In this document: one piece after another, positions 9,587-19,440 of the stretch | Numbering within the stretch: position 1 is the first letter of the stretch | Layout: each line of letters opens with the position of its first letter | DNA from: Paraburkholderia sp. SOS3 | Lineage (GTDB): Bacteria; Pseudomonadota; Gammaproteobacteria; Burkholderiales; Burkholderiaceae | Direction of reading: 5' to 3' | DNA: 64,000 nt | Assembly (NCBI RefSeq): GCF_001922345.1 | Contig: NZ_CP018811.1 | Location: 682,001 to 746,000 of the forward strand | The notes under the pieces: model-generated | The model's input: the letters and a program-made list of their open reading frames with translations, nothing else | What the model was told of the DNA's origin: nothing | Database searches by the model: none | Position numbers and translations under genes: made by a program

Positions 9587-10144
9587 TCAATCCTGTTCTT
9601 CGGCGAGGAAGTCTAAAGCGAACGCGCGCAGGTCGTCGTGAACGCGCGTGCCGTCGGGCAGGCCGCCGGCGGCCTGCGTTTTTTGCCCTTTGCCGGTCAG
9701 CACCAGATGCGGCGTAAAGCCGAGCGCCGCGCCGGCCTGCAGATCGCGCAACGAATCGCCGACCGCGGGCATGCCCTTCGGGTCGACATCGTAACGCTCG
9801 GCGATCATCTTCAGCATGCCGGGCTTGGGCTTGCGGCATTCGCACTGGTCTTCTGCCGTATGCGGGCAGAAGAAAATCGCGTCGATGCGCGCGCCGACCG
9901 TGGCCGCCATCCGATGCATCTTTTCATGCATTGCGTTGAGCGCGGCCATGTCGAAGAGGCCGCGTCCGATGCCCGACTGATTCGTCGCAATAGCGATGCG
10001 ATAGCCGGCCTGATTGAGCCGCGCGATCGCCTCGAGACTGCCGGGCAGGGCGACCCATTCGTCCGGCGACTTGATGAACGCCTCCGAATCGACGTTGATC
10101 ACGCCGTCCCGGTCGAGCACCACGAGTTTCTTTGCGCTTGCCAT
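9587..10144 (-). CDS. gmhB: D-glycero-beta-D-manno-heptose-1,7-bisphosphate 7-phosphatase
   Basis: HAD-superfamily phosphatase of the ADP-heptose pathway for the LPS inner core. The 185-residue product shows the nucleophile motif VVLDRDGVIN (Asp11, Asp13), ATNQSGIGRG near residue 53, and the zinc loop with Cys93, His95, Cys101 and Cys103. GDSLRDLQAG near residue 129 provides the Mg ligands. The frame is open far upstream through glyS, but MASAKK is the first sensible start. It sits 11 bases after glyS. Confidence 0.95.
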   Translation of the reverse strand: MASAKKLVVLDRDGVINVDSEAFIKSPDEWVALPGSLEAIARLNQAGYRIAIATNQSGIGRGLFDMAALNAMHEKMHRMAATVGARIDAIFFCPHTAEDQCECRKPKPGMLKMIAERYDVDPKGMPAVGDSLRDLQAGAALGFTPHLVLTGKGQKTQAAGGLPDGTRVHDDLRAFALDFLAEEQD

Positions 10145-10155
10145 GGTGTGGGCAC

Positions 10156-12264
10156 TCAGGCGGCGAGCCGCGAAATATCGGCGACGCAGTTCATCTGCTG
10201 GTGCAGCGCGCCGAGCAGAGCGAGGCGGTTCGCGCGCAATGCCGGGTCTTCGGCGTTGACCATCACGTCGTTGAAGAATGTATCGACCGGTTCGCGCAGC
10301 GCCGCGAGCGCCGATAGCGCGCCCGTGTACTGACGTTGCGCGAGCTGCGACTGCACACGCGGCGCAACCTGCTCGAGCTGCGCGTGCAGCGCTTTTTCCG
10401 CGCTTTCGACGAGCAGTGCCGCCTGCACGATAGTCTCCGTCTCGTTCGCCGCCGTGCCTTCGGACTTCTTCAGGATGTTCGAGATGCGCTTGTTCGCCGC
10501 CGCGAGCGATGCCGCCTCGGCGAGCGCCGCGAATTCGCGCACGGCGTCGAGGCGCGCGACGATATCGTCGAGGCGCGTCGGATTCAGCGCGAGCACCGCG
10601 TCGATTTCGCCTGCGCCGTAGCCGCGCTCGCGCAGCAAGCCGCGCAGGCGGTCCATAAAGAATTCGTAGAGCGCGGCCGTCGAATCGGCGACGCCGGGCA
10701 GCGCGGCGAACTGCTTGTGCGCGGCGCGCAGCACCTCGACGAGATCGACCGGCAACTGTTTTTCGACGAGAATGCGCAGCACGCCGAGTGCATGGCGGCG
10801 TAGCGCGAACGGGTCTTTCTCGCCGGTCGGCTGCAGGCCGATGCCCCAGATGCCGACCAGCGTTTCGAGCTTGTCCGCCAGCGCGACGGTGGTGCCGGTT
10901 GCGGTGGTGGGCAGCGCATCGCCGGAAAAGCGCGGCCGATAGTGTTCCGAGCACGCGAGCGCGACTTCTTCGGGTTCGCCGTCGTGGCGCGCGTAGTACG
11001 TGCCCATCGTGCCCTGCAGTTCGGGGAATTCGCCGACCATGTCCGTCAGCAGGTCCGCCTTCGCGAGGCGCGCCGCGCGTTTCGCGAGCGCGACATCGGC
11101 ACCGGTCAGCGCGGCGATTTCGCCGGCGAGCGCTTCGATGCGCTCGACGCGCTGCAGCGTCGAACCAAGCTTGTTGTGATAGACGACGTTGGCCAGCAGC
11201 GGCACGCGGTCCGCGAGCGGCTTCTTCCTGTCCTGCTCGAAGAAGAACTTCGCATCGGCGAGACGTGGGCGCACGACGCGTTCGTTACCCTCGACGATGT
11301 CGCCGGGCGTCTCGGTCTCGATGTTCGAGACGATCAGAAAGCGCGAGCGCAGCTTGCCGTTCGCATCGGTGAGCGCGAAATACTTCTGGTTCGTCTGCAT
11401 CGTGAGGATCAGGCATTCCTGCGGCACTTGCAGGAATTCGTCCTCGAAACGGCATGCGTAGACAATCGGCCATTCGACGAGCGACGTCACTTCGTCGAGC
11501 AGCGCTTCGGGCATCACGACCTCGTCGCCGTTGGCGTGCGCGAGCAGATGCGCGCGGATCACGTTCTTGCGGTCGGCGAAGTTCGCGACCACGTGGCCGC
11601 GATGACGCAGCGTTTCCGCGTAGGCATCCGCGTGCTGGATCTGCACGAAGCCTTCGGACAGAAAGCGGTGGCCGAGCGTCGTATCGTCCGCATCGATGCC
11701 GAATGCACTGACGGGCACGATCTGGTTATCGTGCAGCACCGTCAGACGATGCACGGGGCGCACGAACTGCACGTTCGCGCCGTCCGGGCGCTGATAGGTC
11801 ATGACCTTCGGAATCGGCAGCTTCGCGAGCGTTTCGTCGAGCGCGGCTTGCAGGCCCTCGGCGAGTGTCGCGCCGGGCGCCGCATAGCGCAGGAAAAATG
11901 CTTCGGCCTTGCCGTCCGACGCGCGTTCGAGATCGTCGACGGAGAAGTCGGGAAAGCCGAGCGCGGCGAGCTTCTTCGCGAGCGGCGCCGTGGGCTGGCC
12001 GTTCGCATCGAGCGCCACCGACACCGGCAGCACTTTTTCGCGCACGTTCTTTTCCGGCGCGACCGCGCGCACGCGGTTCACGCTCACCGCGAGGCGGCGC
12101 GGCGTGGCATAGCGTTCGAACGACAGCTCGCCTTCGATCAGATCGCGCGCCGCGAGGCGCTGCGCGATGCCTTCGGCGAACGCATCGCCGAGGCGCGCGA
12201 GCGCTTTCGGCGGCAGTTCTTCGGTCAGCAGTTCGACGAGCAGGGTGGCGTGTTGGGAATGCAT
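10156..12264 (-). CDS. glyS: Glycyl-tRNA synthetase beta subunit
   Basis: A 702-residue subunit of the alpha2beta2 bacterial-type GlyRS that charges tRNA-Gly. It opens with the conserved [19 protein letters not shown] and has FDKADLL-type and HD-like central regions ([19 protein letters not shown]). It ends with a DALR-like anticodon-binding region of about 100 residues. The length is normal. It is preceded 17 bases upstream by glyQ, as in most Proteobacteria, so the two subunits are co-expressed. Confidence 0.98.
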   Translation of the reverse strand: MHSQHATLLVELLTEELPPKALARLGDAFAEGIAQRLAARDLIEGELSFERYATPRRLAVSVNRVRAVAPEKNVREKVLPVSVALDANGQPTAPLAKKLAALGFPDFSVDDLERASDGKAEAFFLRYAAPGATLAEGLQAALDETLAKLPIPKVMTYQRPDGANVQFVRPVHRLTVLHDNQIVPVSAFGIDADDTTLGHRFLSEGFVQIQHADAYAETLRHRGHVVANFADRKNVIRAHLLAHANGDEVVMPEALLDEVTSLVEWPIVYACRFEDEFLQVPQECLILTMQTNQKYFALTDANGKLRSRFLIVSNIETETPGDIVEGNERVVRPRLADAKFFFEQDRKKPLADRVPLLANVVYHNKLGSTLQRVERIEALAGEIAALTGADVALAKRAARLAKADLLTDMVGEFPELQGTMGTYYARHDGEPEEVALACSEHYRPRFSGDALPTTATGTTVALADKLETLVGIWGIGLQPTGEKDPFALRRHALGVLRILVEKQLPVDLVEVLRAAHKQFAALPGVADSTAALYEFFMDRLRGLLRERGYGAGEIDAVLALNPTRLDDIVARLDAVREFAALAEAASLAAANKRISNILKKSEGTAANETETIVQAALLVESAEKALHAQLEQVAPRVQSQLAQRQYTGALSALAALREPVDTFFNDVMVNAEDPALRANRLALLGALHQQMNCVADISRLAA

Positions 12265-12281
12265 GATGTGTTCTTGTCTCG

Positions 12282-13289
12282 TCAGTCTTTGTCGAACTTC
12301 GGCTCGAGCTTCAGCGGCGGCGCCCAGGCCGGTTTCGCGGCTTCCTGTTCGTCGGTTTCGAGGCCGGGCACCGCGTGCACCGGATTGCCGAGCATCGGAA
12401 AGCCGAGCTTTTCGCGCGAATCGTAATAAGCCTGTGCGACGAAGCTCGACAGATTGCGGATGCGGCCGATATACGCGGCGCGTTCGGTGACCGAGATCGC
12501 GCCGCGCGCGTCGAGCAGGTTGAACGTGTGACCGGCTTTCAGTACGAGCTCGTACGCAGGCAGCGGCAGGTGCGCTTCGATCATGCGCTTCGCTTCGCTT
12601 TCGTAGCTGTTGAAGAATGTGAACAGCAGTTCGACGTTCGCCTGCTCGAAGTTATACGTCGACTGTTCGACTTCGTTCTGGTGGTACACGTCGCCGTAGG
12701 TGAGGCGCCGCGTTTCGGGGCCGTTCGGGCCTTGTTCTTCCCATTCGGTCCAGACGAGGTCGTAGACGTTTTCGACCTTCTGCAGATACATCGCAAGACG
12801 CTCGAGCCCGTACGTGATTTCGCCGAGCACCGGTTTGCAGTCGAGTTTGCCGACCTGCTGGAAGTACGTGAACTGCGTGACTTCCATGCCGTTCAGCCAC
12901 ACCTCCCAGCCGAGACCCCATGCGCCGAGCGTCGGATTTTCCCAGTCGTCTTCGACGAAGCGCACGTCGTTCTGCTTCAGATCGAAGCCGAGCGCTTCGA
13001 GCGAGCCGAGATAGAGGTCGAGAATGTCTTCGGGCGCCGGCTTCAGCACGACCTGGTACTGGTAGTAATGCTGCAGGCGGTTCGGGTTCTCGCCGTAGCG
13101 GCCGTCTTTCGGACGGCGCGACGGCTGCACATAGGCCGCGCGCCACGGTTCGGGGCCGATCGCACGAAGGAAGGTATGGACGTGCGAGGTGCCGGCGCCG
13201 ACTTCCATGTCGATCGGCTGGAGCAGCGCGCAACCCTGCTTGTCCCAGTAGGACTGCAGCGTCAGGATGATTTGCTGAAACGTGAGCAT
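12282..13289 (-). CDS. glyQ: Glycyl-tRNA synthetase alpha subunit
   Basis: Class II aminoacyl-tRNA synthetase catalytic subunit, 335 residues. It starts [20 protein letters not shown] and continues with the family signatures [38 protein letters not shown] and [20 protein letters not shown]. The C-terminal tail (about 30 residues, Pro/Ala/Lys-rich) makes it slightly longer than the E. coli protein. The ATG is on the minus strand at 13289, 162 bases downstream of the end of lnt. Confidence 0.98.
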   Translation of the reverse strand: MLTFQQIILTLQSYWDKQGCALLQPIDMEVGAGTSHVHTFLRAIGPEPWRAAYVQPSRRPKDGRYGENPNRLQHYYQYQVVLKPAPEDILDLYLGSLEALGFDLKQNDVRFVEDDWENPTLGAWGLGWEVWLNGMEVTQFTYFQQVGKLDCKPVLGEITYGLERLAMYLQKVENVYDLVWTEWEEQGPNGPETRRLTYGDVYHQNEVEQSTYNFEQANVELLFTFFNSYESEAKRMIEAHLPLPAYELVLKAGHTFNLLDARGAISVTERAAYIGRIRNLSSFVAQAYYDSREKLGFPMLGNPVHAVPGLETDEQEAAKPAWAPPLKLEPKFDKD

Positions 13290-13451
13290 GAGTGCCTTTC
13301 CGGCGGGAAATGCGGCGCGCCTTCGAACCGCCGCGAAACGGACCGCGGCTTGCTCCGGTCCGGCGGCGGGCCGTCGCGCGGCCCGGTGCTAAAACCGTGA
13401 ATTTTACCGGATTGGCGTTGCGTTGAGACTTTGCATGTCGCCGAGCCTCGT

Positions 13452-15308
13452 TCAGTTGACGGTGTCGTCGCGGTTTGCGCCGTCGTGCGCGGCTCGGTGT
13501 GCAGCCTTGTGTGCAGCCTCGTGTGTAGCCTGGTTTGCGTTCCGGTCGCCGTCTTTTGCTGCATGTTTGCCCGCTGTCCGGCGCCGGCGCTCCGCGCGCG
13601 ACGGGCCGAACGCGAATCCGAACGCAAGCAGGAACAGCGACACCGCGAGCACGGTATTGTTGCCGCTCGTGATGTAGGGTGTGTCGCCGGCCATGCCCTG
13701 AATCGTCACCTCGAGCGAGCCCTCGGTGAAGGTCGGCAGGCGCGCGATCACCTTGCCGTGGTCGTCGATCGCGGCGGTCACGCCGGTGTTGGTCGCGGCG
13801 AGCATCGGCCGGCCCGTTTCGAGCGAACGCATGCGCGCCATCTGCAGATGCTGGTCGAGCGCGATCGTATCGCCGAACCACGCAAGGTTCGTGACGTTGA
13901 TCAGAATGCCGGGCGGCGACGGATTTTCGCGGATCGTGCGGGCGATCTCTTCGCCGAAAATATCCTCGTAGCAGATATCGACCGACACCGCCTGGTTATG
14001 CACGAAGAATGGCTTTTGCACCGCGGCGCCGCGCGCGAAATCGCCAAGCGGAATGTTCATCAGGTTGACGAACCAGTGAAATCCCCACGGCACGAATTCA
14101 CCGAACGGCACGAGATGATGCTTGGCATAGTGGTACACGCTTTTGTCGTTCGGCGTGATGCCATAGAAGCTGTTCGTATAGTCGACAACCTGGCCGTCCG
14201 GCGTGATCGTGCCGCCGATCGCGCCGAACAGGATCGACGAGCCGGTCGAATCGGCGAAGCCGCGTATCGTTTCCGCGAAGGCGATCGGAATATCCTGCGC
14301 AAGCACGGGAATCGCGGTTTCGGGCGTGACGATCAGGTCGGCCGGTTTCGCGATGATCATCTTCTGATACTCGGCGATTTCCTCGATCACGCTCGCTTCT
14401 TCGAATTTCATGTCCTGCTTCACGTTGCCCTGCAGCAGACGCACGCTTAGCGTGGCGTTCGCGGCATGTGTCCACGATGCGAGCGGCAGCAGCAAGCCGA
14501 CGGCGATCAGCGCGATGGCGATGGCCGCGGGCGCGACGATGCGGGCGGGACTTGTACGTGCGGTGCGCGAGCGGCCGCTCGTGTCATGGTCCGTCGTGCC
14601 CGTGCCCGTGTCGGCGCTGCCGGCATTGCCGTCGCTGTTGCCGTTGCGGCGCGCGCGCAGCAACGCCTGCGCAAGCAATGCGGCCGACAGCGCGAGCACC
14701 CAGCCGACGCCATATACGCCCGCGAGCGCCGCAAAGCCCGCGAATGGGCCATCGACCTGCGGATAGCCGCTTGCGAGCCACGGAAAGCCGGTGAATACCG
14801 TGCCGCGCAGCCACTCGCCGAGTGCCCATGCGCTCGCGAACGCGAAGGCGCCATGCCATGTCGGCGAGAACGGCGTGTCGTCGATCTTGCCGTTGCGCGC
14901 GTGTCCCGCGCAGAACGACCACAAGCCGGCTGAAAGCGCCGGGTATAGCGCGAGATACATCGAGAACAGCACGACCGCCGCGCCGGCCAGCGGCGCGGCC
15001 ATGCCGCCATAGACATGCATGCTCACGTACAGCCACCAGATGCCCGTCACGAAGTTGCCGAAGCCGAATGCGAAGCCGGTCAGCGCGGCGCTCTTCCAGC
15101 CGGTCGCGCGCGTGAGCCATGCATAGAAGAACACGAAGATCGCGAGTTCGAGCCAGCCGCCATGCGGCGTCGGCGCAAACGACAGTGTATTGAGGGCGCC
15201 TGCGGCACACGCCGCGAGATAGTGCCAGCGCGGCAGCGTGCGGCGGCTGGCCGTCGCGTCGTTCGGTGTCACGTCACGGGGCAGACGGGAGGGGATCGGG
15301 TCGGCCAT
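13452..15308 (-). CDS. lnt: Apolipoprotein N-acyltransferase
   Basis: Polytopic inner-membrane enzyme that adds the third acyl chain to the N-terminal cysteine of lipoproteins. The catalytic Glu-Lys-Cys triad of the nitrilase domain is visible: Glu in VTPETAIPV (near residue 330), Lys in YAKHHLVPFGEF (near 394) and Cys in VDICYEDIF (near 445). Eight or so hydrophobic segments come before it. At 618 residues it is about 100 longer than E. coli Lnt. The extra length is a Gly/Asp/Thr-rich loop near residue 240 and a His/Ala-rich repeat tail (EAAHKAAHRAAH) after the last membrane span. Confidence 0.95.
   Translation of the reverse strand: MADPIPSRLPRDVTPNDATASRRTLPRWHYLAACAAGALNTLSFAPTPHGGWLELAIFVFFYAWLTRATGWKSAALTGFAFGFGNFVTGIWWLYVSMHVYGGMAAPLAGAAVVLFSMYLALYPALSAGLWSFCAGHARNGKIDDTPFSPTWHGAFAFASAWALGEWLRGTVFTGFPWLASGYPQVDGPFAGFAALAGVYGVGWVLALSAALLAQALLRARRNGNSDGNAGSADTGTGTTDHDTSGRSRTARTSPARIVAPAAIAIALIAVGLLLPLASWTHAANATLSVRLLQGNVKQDMKFEEASVIEEIAEYQKMIIAKPADLIVTPETAIPVLAQDIPIAFAETIRGFADSTGSSILFGAIGGTITPDGQVVDYTNSFYGITPNDKSVYHYAKHHLVPFGEFVPWGFHWFVNLMNIPLGDFARGAAVQKPFFVHNQAVSVDICYEDIFGEEIARTIRENPSPPGILINVTNLAWFGDTIALDQHLQMARMRSLETGRPMLAATNTGVTAAIDDHGKVIARLPTFTEGSLEVTIQGMAGDTPYITSGNNTVLAVSLFLLAFGFAFGPSRAERRRRTAGKHAAKDGDRNANQATHEAAHKAAHRAAHDGANRDDTVN
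13491..13538. repeat. Four 12-bp direct repeats inside the 3' end of lnt
   Basis: Four imperfect units of the form AGCCTxGTGTGC run head to tail. They encode AAHx-type tetrapeptides in the C-terminal tail of Lnt. Unit length is a multiple of three, so copy-number change would keep the frame. Confidence 0.75.
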
Positions 15309-15535
15309 GTTGCGTTTCGTTGCGTTCGTTATGGTGGTATTGCGTGACGTTCTGGTTACGTTCGCGGTACGTTCTATAGCGTGCGGCGCTGTTATGCCGC
15401 GACTTCATGCTCTTGCGGCCGCGACCACGACCACGCCGAGGGCGACGGCGTGCGGACCAAAGATTCACGCACGAGCCATGCGCATTCGCCCGCAGCAGCC
15501 TGCGCGTTTCGCGCAGACGCAACCCGAACGCGCGA

Positions 15536-16432
15536 TCAGGTCTGCACGTGCTGCGCATCGCGCTCGCGCTGACCCGCGAGCGGATCCTTGCGCACGAGCA
15601 GCATATGGATTTGCCGCGCGTCGGCGCGCAGCACTTCGAAAATCAGGTCGCCGAGGCGCGCCTTTTCTCCGCGATGCGGCACGCGCCCGAAGTGATGCGT
15701 GACGAGCCCGCCGATCGTGTCGTTTTCCTCGTCCGACAGATGCGTGCCGAATTCTTCGTTGAACTGCTCGATTTCAGTCAACGCCCGCACGCGATAACGC
15801 CCATCCGGCGACGCAATGATATTGCCGCTTTCCTCGTCGAAGTCGTATTCGTCCTCGATGTCGCCGACGATCTGCTCGAGCACGTCTTCGATCGTGATCA
15901 GCCCCGCGACGCCGCCATATTCGTCGACGACGATCGCAATGTGATTGCGGTTCACGCGAAAGTCGTGCAGCAGCACATTGAGGCGCTTCGACTCTGGAAT
16001 GAAGACCGCGGGCCGCAGCATGCCGCGCACGTCGAATTCCTCTTCGGCGTAGTAGCGCAGCAGGTCTTTCGCGAGCAGCACGCCGATCACGTTGTCGCGA
16101 TTGCCTTCGTAAACCGGGTAGCGCGAGTGCGCCTTTTCGAGCATGAACGGGATGAAGTCGGCGGGCGCATCGGCGATATTGATCGCGTCCATCTGCGCGC
16201 GCGGCACCATGATGTCGCGTGCGCTCAGTTCCGACACCTGGAACACGCCTTCGATCATCGACAGCGAATCGGCGTCGATCAGGTTGCGCTCGTGCGCATC
16301 CTGCAGGATTTCGAGGAGTTCGCCGCGGGAGTCGGGCTCCGGCGAGATGAAATCGGTCAGTCGCTCGAGCAGTGAGCGCTTTTCGGTGGGTTTGTCGCTG
16401 GCGGATCGTCGACTGGGATACGTGTCGTTCAT
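15536..16432 (-). CDS. corC: CorC/YbeX-type CBS-domain protein
   Basis: A 298-residue cytosolic protein with no membrane segment. It has a tandem CBS pair (about residues 71-205, opening RDIMVPRAQMDAI, second domain around VAGLITIEDVLEQIVGDIEDE) and a C-terminal CorC_HlyC (transporter-associated) domain of about 80 residues. This matches YbeX/CorC of E. coli, historically linked to Mg/Co efflux and more recently to ribosome-related defects with YbeY. The neighbours ybeY, phoL and lnt on the same strand reproduce the E. coli ybeZYX-lnt order. Confidence 0.93.
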   Translation of the reverse strand: MNDTYPSRRSASDKPTEKRSLLERLTDFISPEPDSRGELLEILQDAHERNLIDADSLSMIEGVFQVSELSARDIMVPRAQMDAINIADAPADFIPFMLEKAHSRYPVYEGNRDNVIGVLLAKDLLRYYAEEEFDVRGMLRPAVFIPESKRLNVLLHDFRVNRNHIAIVVDEYGGVAGLITIEDVLEQIVGDIEDEYDFDEESGNIIASPDGRYRVRALTEIEQFNEEFGTHLSDEENDTIGGLVTHHFGRVPHRGEKARLGDLIFEVLRADARQIHMLLVRKDPLAGQRERDAQHVQT

Positions 16433-16570
16433 GGTGGTGCGCCCGGCTCGTGCCCGGCGCGCTGTTACAGAGCGTTAAGGATACACCACGCGCATGGCGG
16501 GCCCGTGTCCCGCTCCGGCTGGCCGTGTGGCGTGGCTGGGCTGCCCGGCGGACGCCTTGCGGCTTGGCCC

Positions 16571-16654
16571 GCGTCTGCCGCGGCGTTTGACCTGGCGTTT
16601 GACCTGGCGTCTGCCGCGGCGCTTGACCCGCCATTTGACCCGCCATTTGACCCG
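16571..16654. repeat. Intergenic 12-bp minisatellite (7 units) in the corC-chaC gap
   Basis: Seven 12-base units (forms GCGTTTGACCTG, GCGTCTGCCGCG, GCGCTTGACCCG, CCATTTGACCCG) lie head to tail. They sit in the 436-base gap 16433-16868 upstream of corC. The minus-strand reading gives PGQT-type tetrapeptides but no convincing gene. The rest of the gap shows only ordinary leader sequence; the corC promoter should lie here but no strong match was found. Confidence 0.75.
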
Positions 16655-16868
16655 TCAGGCGCTGGCAGGTCCGCCGGACGGCCTTGGCCGGACATGCGCA
16701 AGCTTCTGCACGGGCGTTCGCCGCGGCGCTCGCGGTCGTGCCTGCGGGCGGTGCGTGTTTTTATCGTAACGGATAAACCCGCGGCATGAGGTGAAGAAAT
16801 TTAATGTGTGAGCGCGTTGGCCGGGAGGCAAGTAGCGGGACGAATCCGGTTTCACAGGCCGGGGCACC

Positions 16869-17636
16869 TCACGTCAGGGTCGGTTCGCCAGACCCGGTTG
16901 CCGCACTGGCCGGTCCCGCGGCTTGCTGCGCTTGCCGCTTGCAGCGCGCAAGCAGCGCTTCGAGCGCGCGGTCGGGCATGCCGCTTTCGCGCAATGCTTC
17001 GACCGTGCGGCTCACGTAATCGAGCGTCGTGCCATAGCGGCCGCTCGCGCAGTCGAACACGACGCGTACGACATCGTCGGAGAGCTTGCCCGTGTAGCTG
17101 GGCACGTCGCGGCGCATCACGAACGTGAGCGCGTCGACGCGCCGTCCGTCCGCGAGCACGCACGGCAGCCATGCGGGGCGGTATGAACCCATCGCCATTT
17201 CGCGGCGCCACAACGCTTCGAGATGCGGTATCGAGCCCTGCGCCGCGAGGCGAAACGCGATACCGCTGCACGAGCCGCCGCGGTCGAGCGCGAGCACGAG
17301 GCCCGGCTGTTCGGGCGTGCCGCGATTGACGCGCGACCACAGGTATAAGCCGCGGTGATAGCCGTGCACGCGCGAGCGGACGGCTTCGGCGGCCGGCAGA
17401 CCGGGGTTCCAGATCAGCGAGCCATAGCCGAACAGCCAGAGGTCGCTCGCGCGATCCCAGTGCGCGAGCGTTTTATCCATCGACGCGCGCAATTCGTCGT
17501 CCGACAGCAGCCGCGATTCGCCGAGCGCCGGCGGATAGCCGCGGCTGTCGGGCTGCTCGGGCTGAGTGGGCAGTTCGGGCTGAGTCGGCTGAGTCGGCTG
17601 GGTCGGCGATGGCGGATCGGGATGGCGGGCAGTCAC
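16869..17636 (-). CDS. chaC: ChaC-family glutathione-specific gamma-glutamylcyclotransferase
   Basis: ChaC enzymes cleave glutathione to 5-oxoproline and Cys-Gly in the cytosol. The 255-residue product shows the substrate-binding loop LWLFGYGSLIWNPG (residues 67-80), RGTPEQPGLVLALDRGGSC and the segment LEALWRREMAMGSY. Glu146 in that segment is the likely general acid/base. The start is a GTG at 17636. The first 40 residues are a Pro/Thr/Gln repeat (PTQPTQPTQPELPTQP, encoded by 9-bp repeats) that looks disordered, so a shorter start is possible. It lies between ybeY and corC on the same strand, an insertion compared with E. coli. Confidence 0.88.
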   Translation of the reverse strand: MTARHPDPPSPTQPTQPTQPELPTQPEQPDSRGYPPALGESRLLSDDELRASMDKTLAHWDRASDLWLFGYGSLIWNPGLPAAEAVRSRVHGYHRGLYLWSRVNRGTPEQPGLVLALDRGGSCSGIAFRLAAQGSIPHLEALWRREMAMGSYRPAWLPCVLADGRRVDALTFVMRRDVPSYTGKLSDDVVRVVFDCASGRYGTTLDYVSRTVEALRESGMPDRALEALLARCKRQAQQAAGPASAATGSGEPTLT

Positions 17637-17783
17637 GGGGCGTTCCAGATAGGCGGCGCATGAGGGCCGCGATCAGACGTGAGTGGCCGCGGCTCGCCGG
17701 CTGCGGCAGCATGACGGCGAAACGCCGCACGAGGCGCGGTTTGACTTGCCGGTGCGCGTGCGGGTTCTGCCTGTTCTGCTGGC

Positions 17784-18245
17784 TCAGCGGTAAGGGTCCG
17801 GAAAACCGAGTCCGGCCAGCACGTCCTTTTCGATCGCTTCCATCTCCTGTGCATCGGCATCGTTCTCGTGATCGTAGCCCTGAGCATGCAGGGTACCGTG
17901 AACAAGCAGGTGCGCATAGTGCGCGGCTAGCGGCTTATGCTGTTGCGCCGCTTCCTTTTCGACGACGGGGCAGCAGAGGATCAGATCGCCGCTGACCGGG
18001 TCGTCTTCCGATTCCGCGTACGCAAAGGTCAGCACATTGGTCGCGTAATCCTTGCCGCGATACGTGCGGTTCAATGTGCGGCCTTCTTCCGCGTCGACGA
18101 AGCGCACGGCCAGTTCCGCGTCGGCGAACAGCGCCGCTTTGATCCAGCTCGCGACGGTCGCGCGCGGCAGCAGCGCTTTGTGCGCGGGCCATGCTTTCGC
18201 CGCGGGAAACTGCAGGTTCAACGAAAGTTTCGGCGCGCGGTTCAT
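17784..18245 (-). CDS. ybeY: Endoribonuclease YbeY
   Basis: Zinc-dependent single-strand RNase needed for 16S rRNA 3'-end maturation and late 70S quality control. The 153-residue protein carries the hallmark [11 protein letters not shown] with zinc ligands His116, His120 and His126. The ATG overlaps the phoL stop codon (ATGA at 18242-18245), so translation is probably coupled. Longer upstream frames are phoL in another phase. Confidence 0.97.
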   Translation of the reverse strand: MNRAPKLSLNLQFPAAKAWPAHKALLPRATVASWIKAALFADAELAVRFVDAEEGRTLNRTYRGKDYATNVLTFAYAESEDDPVSGDLILCCPVVEKEAAQQHKPLAAHYAHLLVHGTLHAQGYDHENDADAQEMEAIEKDVLAGLGFPDPYR

Positions 18246-19387
18246 TCGGCCCTGGCGCCTGCCTGAGCCTGTGCAGGCGCTTTTTCGTCCCTCTTCGCGT
18301 GCGCGTCGTACGCTTCGACGATGCGCGCGACGAGCGGGTGACGCACGACGTCCGCGCTCGTGAAACGCGTCAACGCAATGCCGCGCACGTTCGACAGCAC
18401 CTGCTCCGCTTCGATCAGCCCGCTCTTCTGGCCGCGCGGCAAGTCGATCTGCGTCGTATCGCCGGTTACGACCGCCTTCGAGCCGAAGCCGATACGCGTG
18501 AGGAACATCTTCATCTGCTCGGGCGTCGTGTTCTGCGCTTCGTCCAGGATGATGAACGCATGATTCAGCGTGCGCCCGCGCATATAGGCGAGCGGCGCGA
18601 TTTCGATCATCTGGCGCTCGAACATTTTCGCGGTCTTGTCGAAACCGAGCAGGTCGTAGAGCGCGTCGTAGAGCGGCCGCAGATACGGATCGACCTTCTG
18701 CGCGAGGTCGCCCGGCAGAAAGCCGAGCCGTTCGCCGGCTTCGACCGCGGGGCGCGTGAGCACGATGCGCTTGACCTGATCGCGCTCGAGCGCATCGACC
18801 GCACATGCAACGGCGAGATAGGTTTTGCCGGTTCCCGCGGGCCCGACGCCGAACGTAACGTCGTGCGAGACGATCTGCTTCAGATACTCGCGCTGCGCCG
18901 GCGTGCGGCCGCGCAGATCGGCGCGGCGCGTATAGAGCTTCGGACCGTGCTCTTCTTCGTCGACGTCGGCCTGACTTGCCGGTTCGTCGAACGGATGATC
19001 GGGGTCGCCGCGAAATCTTGCGTCGACTTCGCGCGCGTCGGCTTCGTCGTCGCCGTTCGAGCGGGCATTGCCGGCCTGGTTGCCCGAATTGTTACCTGAG
19101 CTGTTACCTGAGCTGTTGCCCGGATGCCGCGCTTCGACGAGCGCGAGCTGGATATCGTCGACCGAGATCGGGTCGCGCGCGCTGTTGTAGAAGTTTTCGA
19201 GCGCATTGAGCGCGATTTTCGCGCCACGGCCGCGGATGCTGATGCGATGGCCGCGGCGTTGCAGCGTGACGTCGAGCGCCTGTTCGATCTGGCGCAGGTT
19301 TTCGTCGAGCGGGCCGCAGAGGTTGGCAAGCCGCGCATTGTCATCGCGCGGTGCAGTGAATTCCAGTTGTTGCTGAGTGGTCTTCAA
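18242..19387 (-). CDS. phoL: PhoH-like ATPase PhoL (YbeZ)
   Basis: Cytosolic PhoH-family NTPase that partners YbeY in rRNA processing. The best start is a TTG at 19387 giving [16 protein letters not shown] and 381 residues; no ATG exists in a useful position. It has an N-terminal KH-like region (residues 20-85), Walker [10 protein letters not shown] (181-189) and Walker [10 protein letters not shown] (279-287). Residues 89-150 form a linker that begins with Gly/Asn/Ser repeats ([15 protein letters not shown]) and continues very acidic. This is much longer than in E. coli and is built from a 12-bp DNA repeat. Order miaB-phoL-ybeY is conserved. Confidence 0.95.
   Translation of the reverse strand: MKTTQQQLEFTAPRDDNARLANLCGPLDENLRQIEQALDVTLQRRGHRISIRGRGAKIALNALENFYNSARDPISVDDIQLALVEARHPGNSSGNSSGNNSGNQAGNARSNGDDEADAREVDARFRGDPDHPFDEPASQADVDEEEHGPKLYTRRADLRGRTPAQREYLKQIVSHDVTFGVGPAGTGKTYLAVACAVDALERDQVKRIVLTRPAVEAGERLGFLPGDLAQKVDPYLRPLYDALYDLLGFDKTAKMFERQMIEIAPLAYMRGRTLNHAFIILDEAQNTTPEQMKMFLTRIGFGSKAVVTGDTTQIDLPRGQKSGLIEAEQVLSNVRGIALTRFTSADVVRHPLVARIVEAYDAHAKRDEKAPAQAQAGARAE
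19079..19126. repeat. Four 12-bp repeats inside phoL
   Basis: Units GTTxCCxGAxxT, two of them identical (GTTACCTGAGCT at 19091 and 19103), encode the SSGN/NSGN tetrapeptides of the PhoL linker. Unit length preserves frame. Confidence 0.8.
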
Positions 19388-19440
19388 GGCGATGGTTCGA
19401 TCCTGTCGGTGCGCGACGCGGCTTGAGTGCCCGGCGTCGC

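Noticed and set aside
10942..12426. 494-codon plus-strand ORF opposite glyS
   Set aside because: Composition of a high-G+C antisense shadow; glyS on the minus strand is unmistakable.
15774..16646. Minus-strand ORF starting with PGQT tetrapeptide repeats
   Set aside because: The repeats are a translation of the intergenic 12-bp array, and the rest is corC in another frame.
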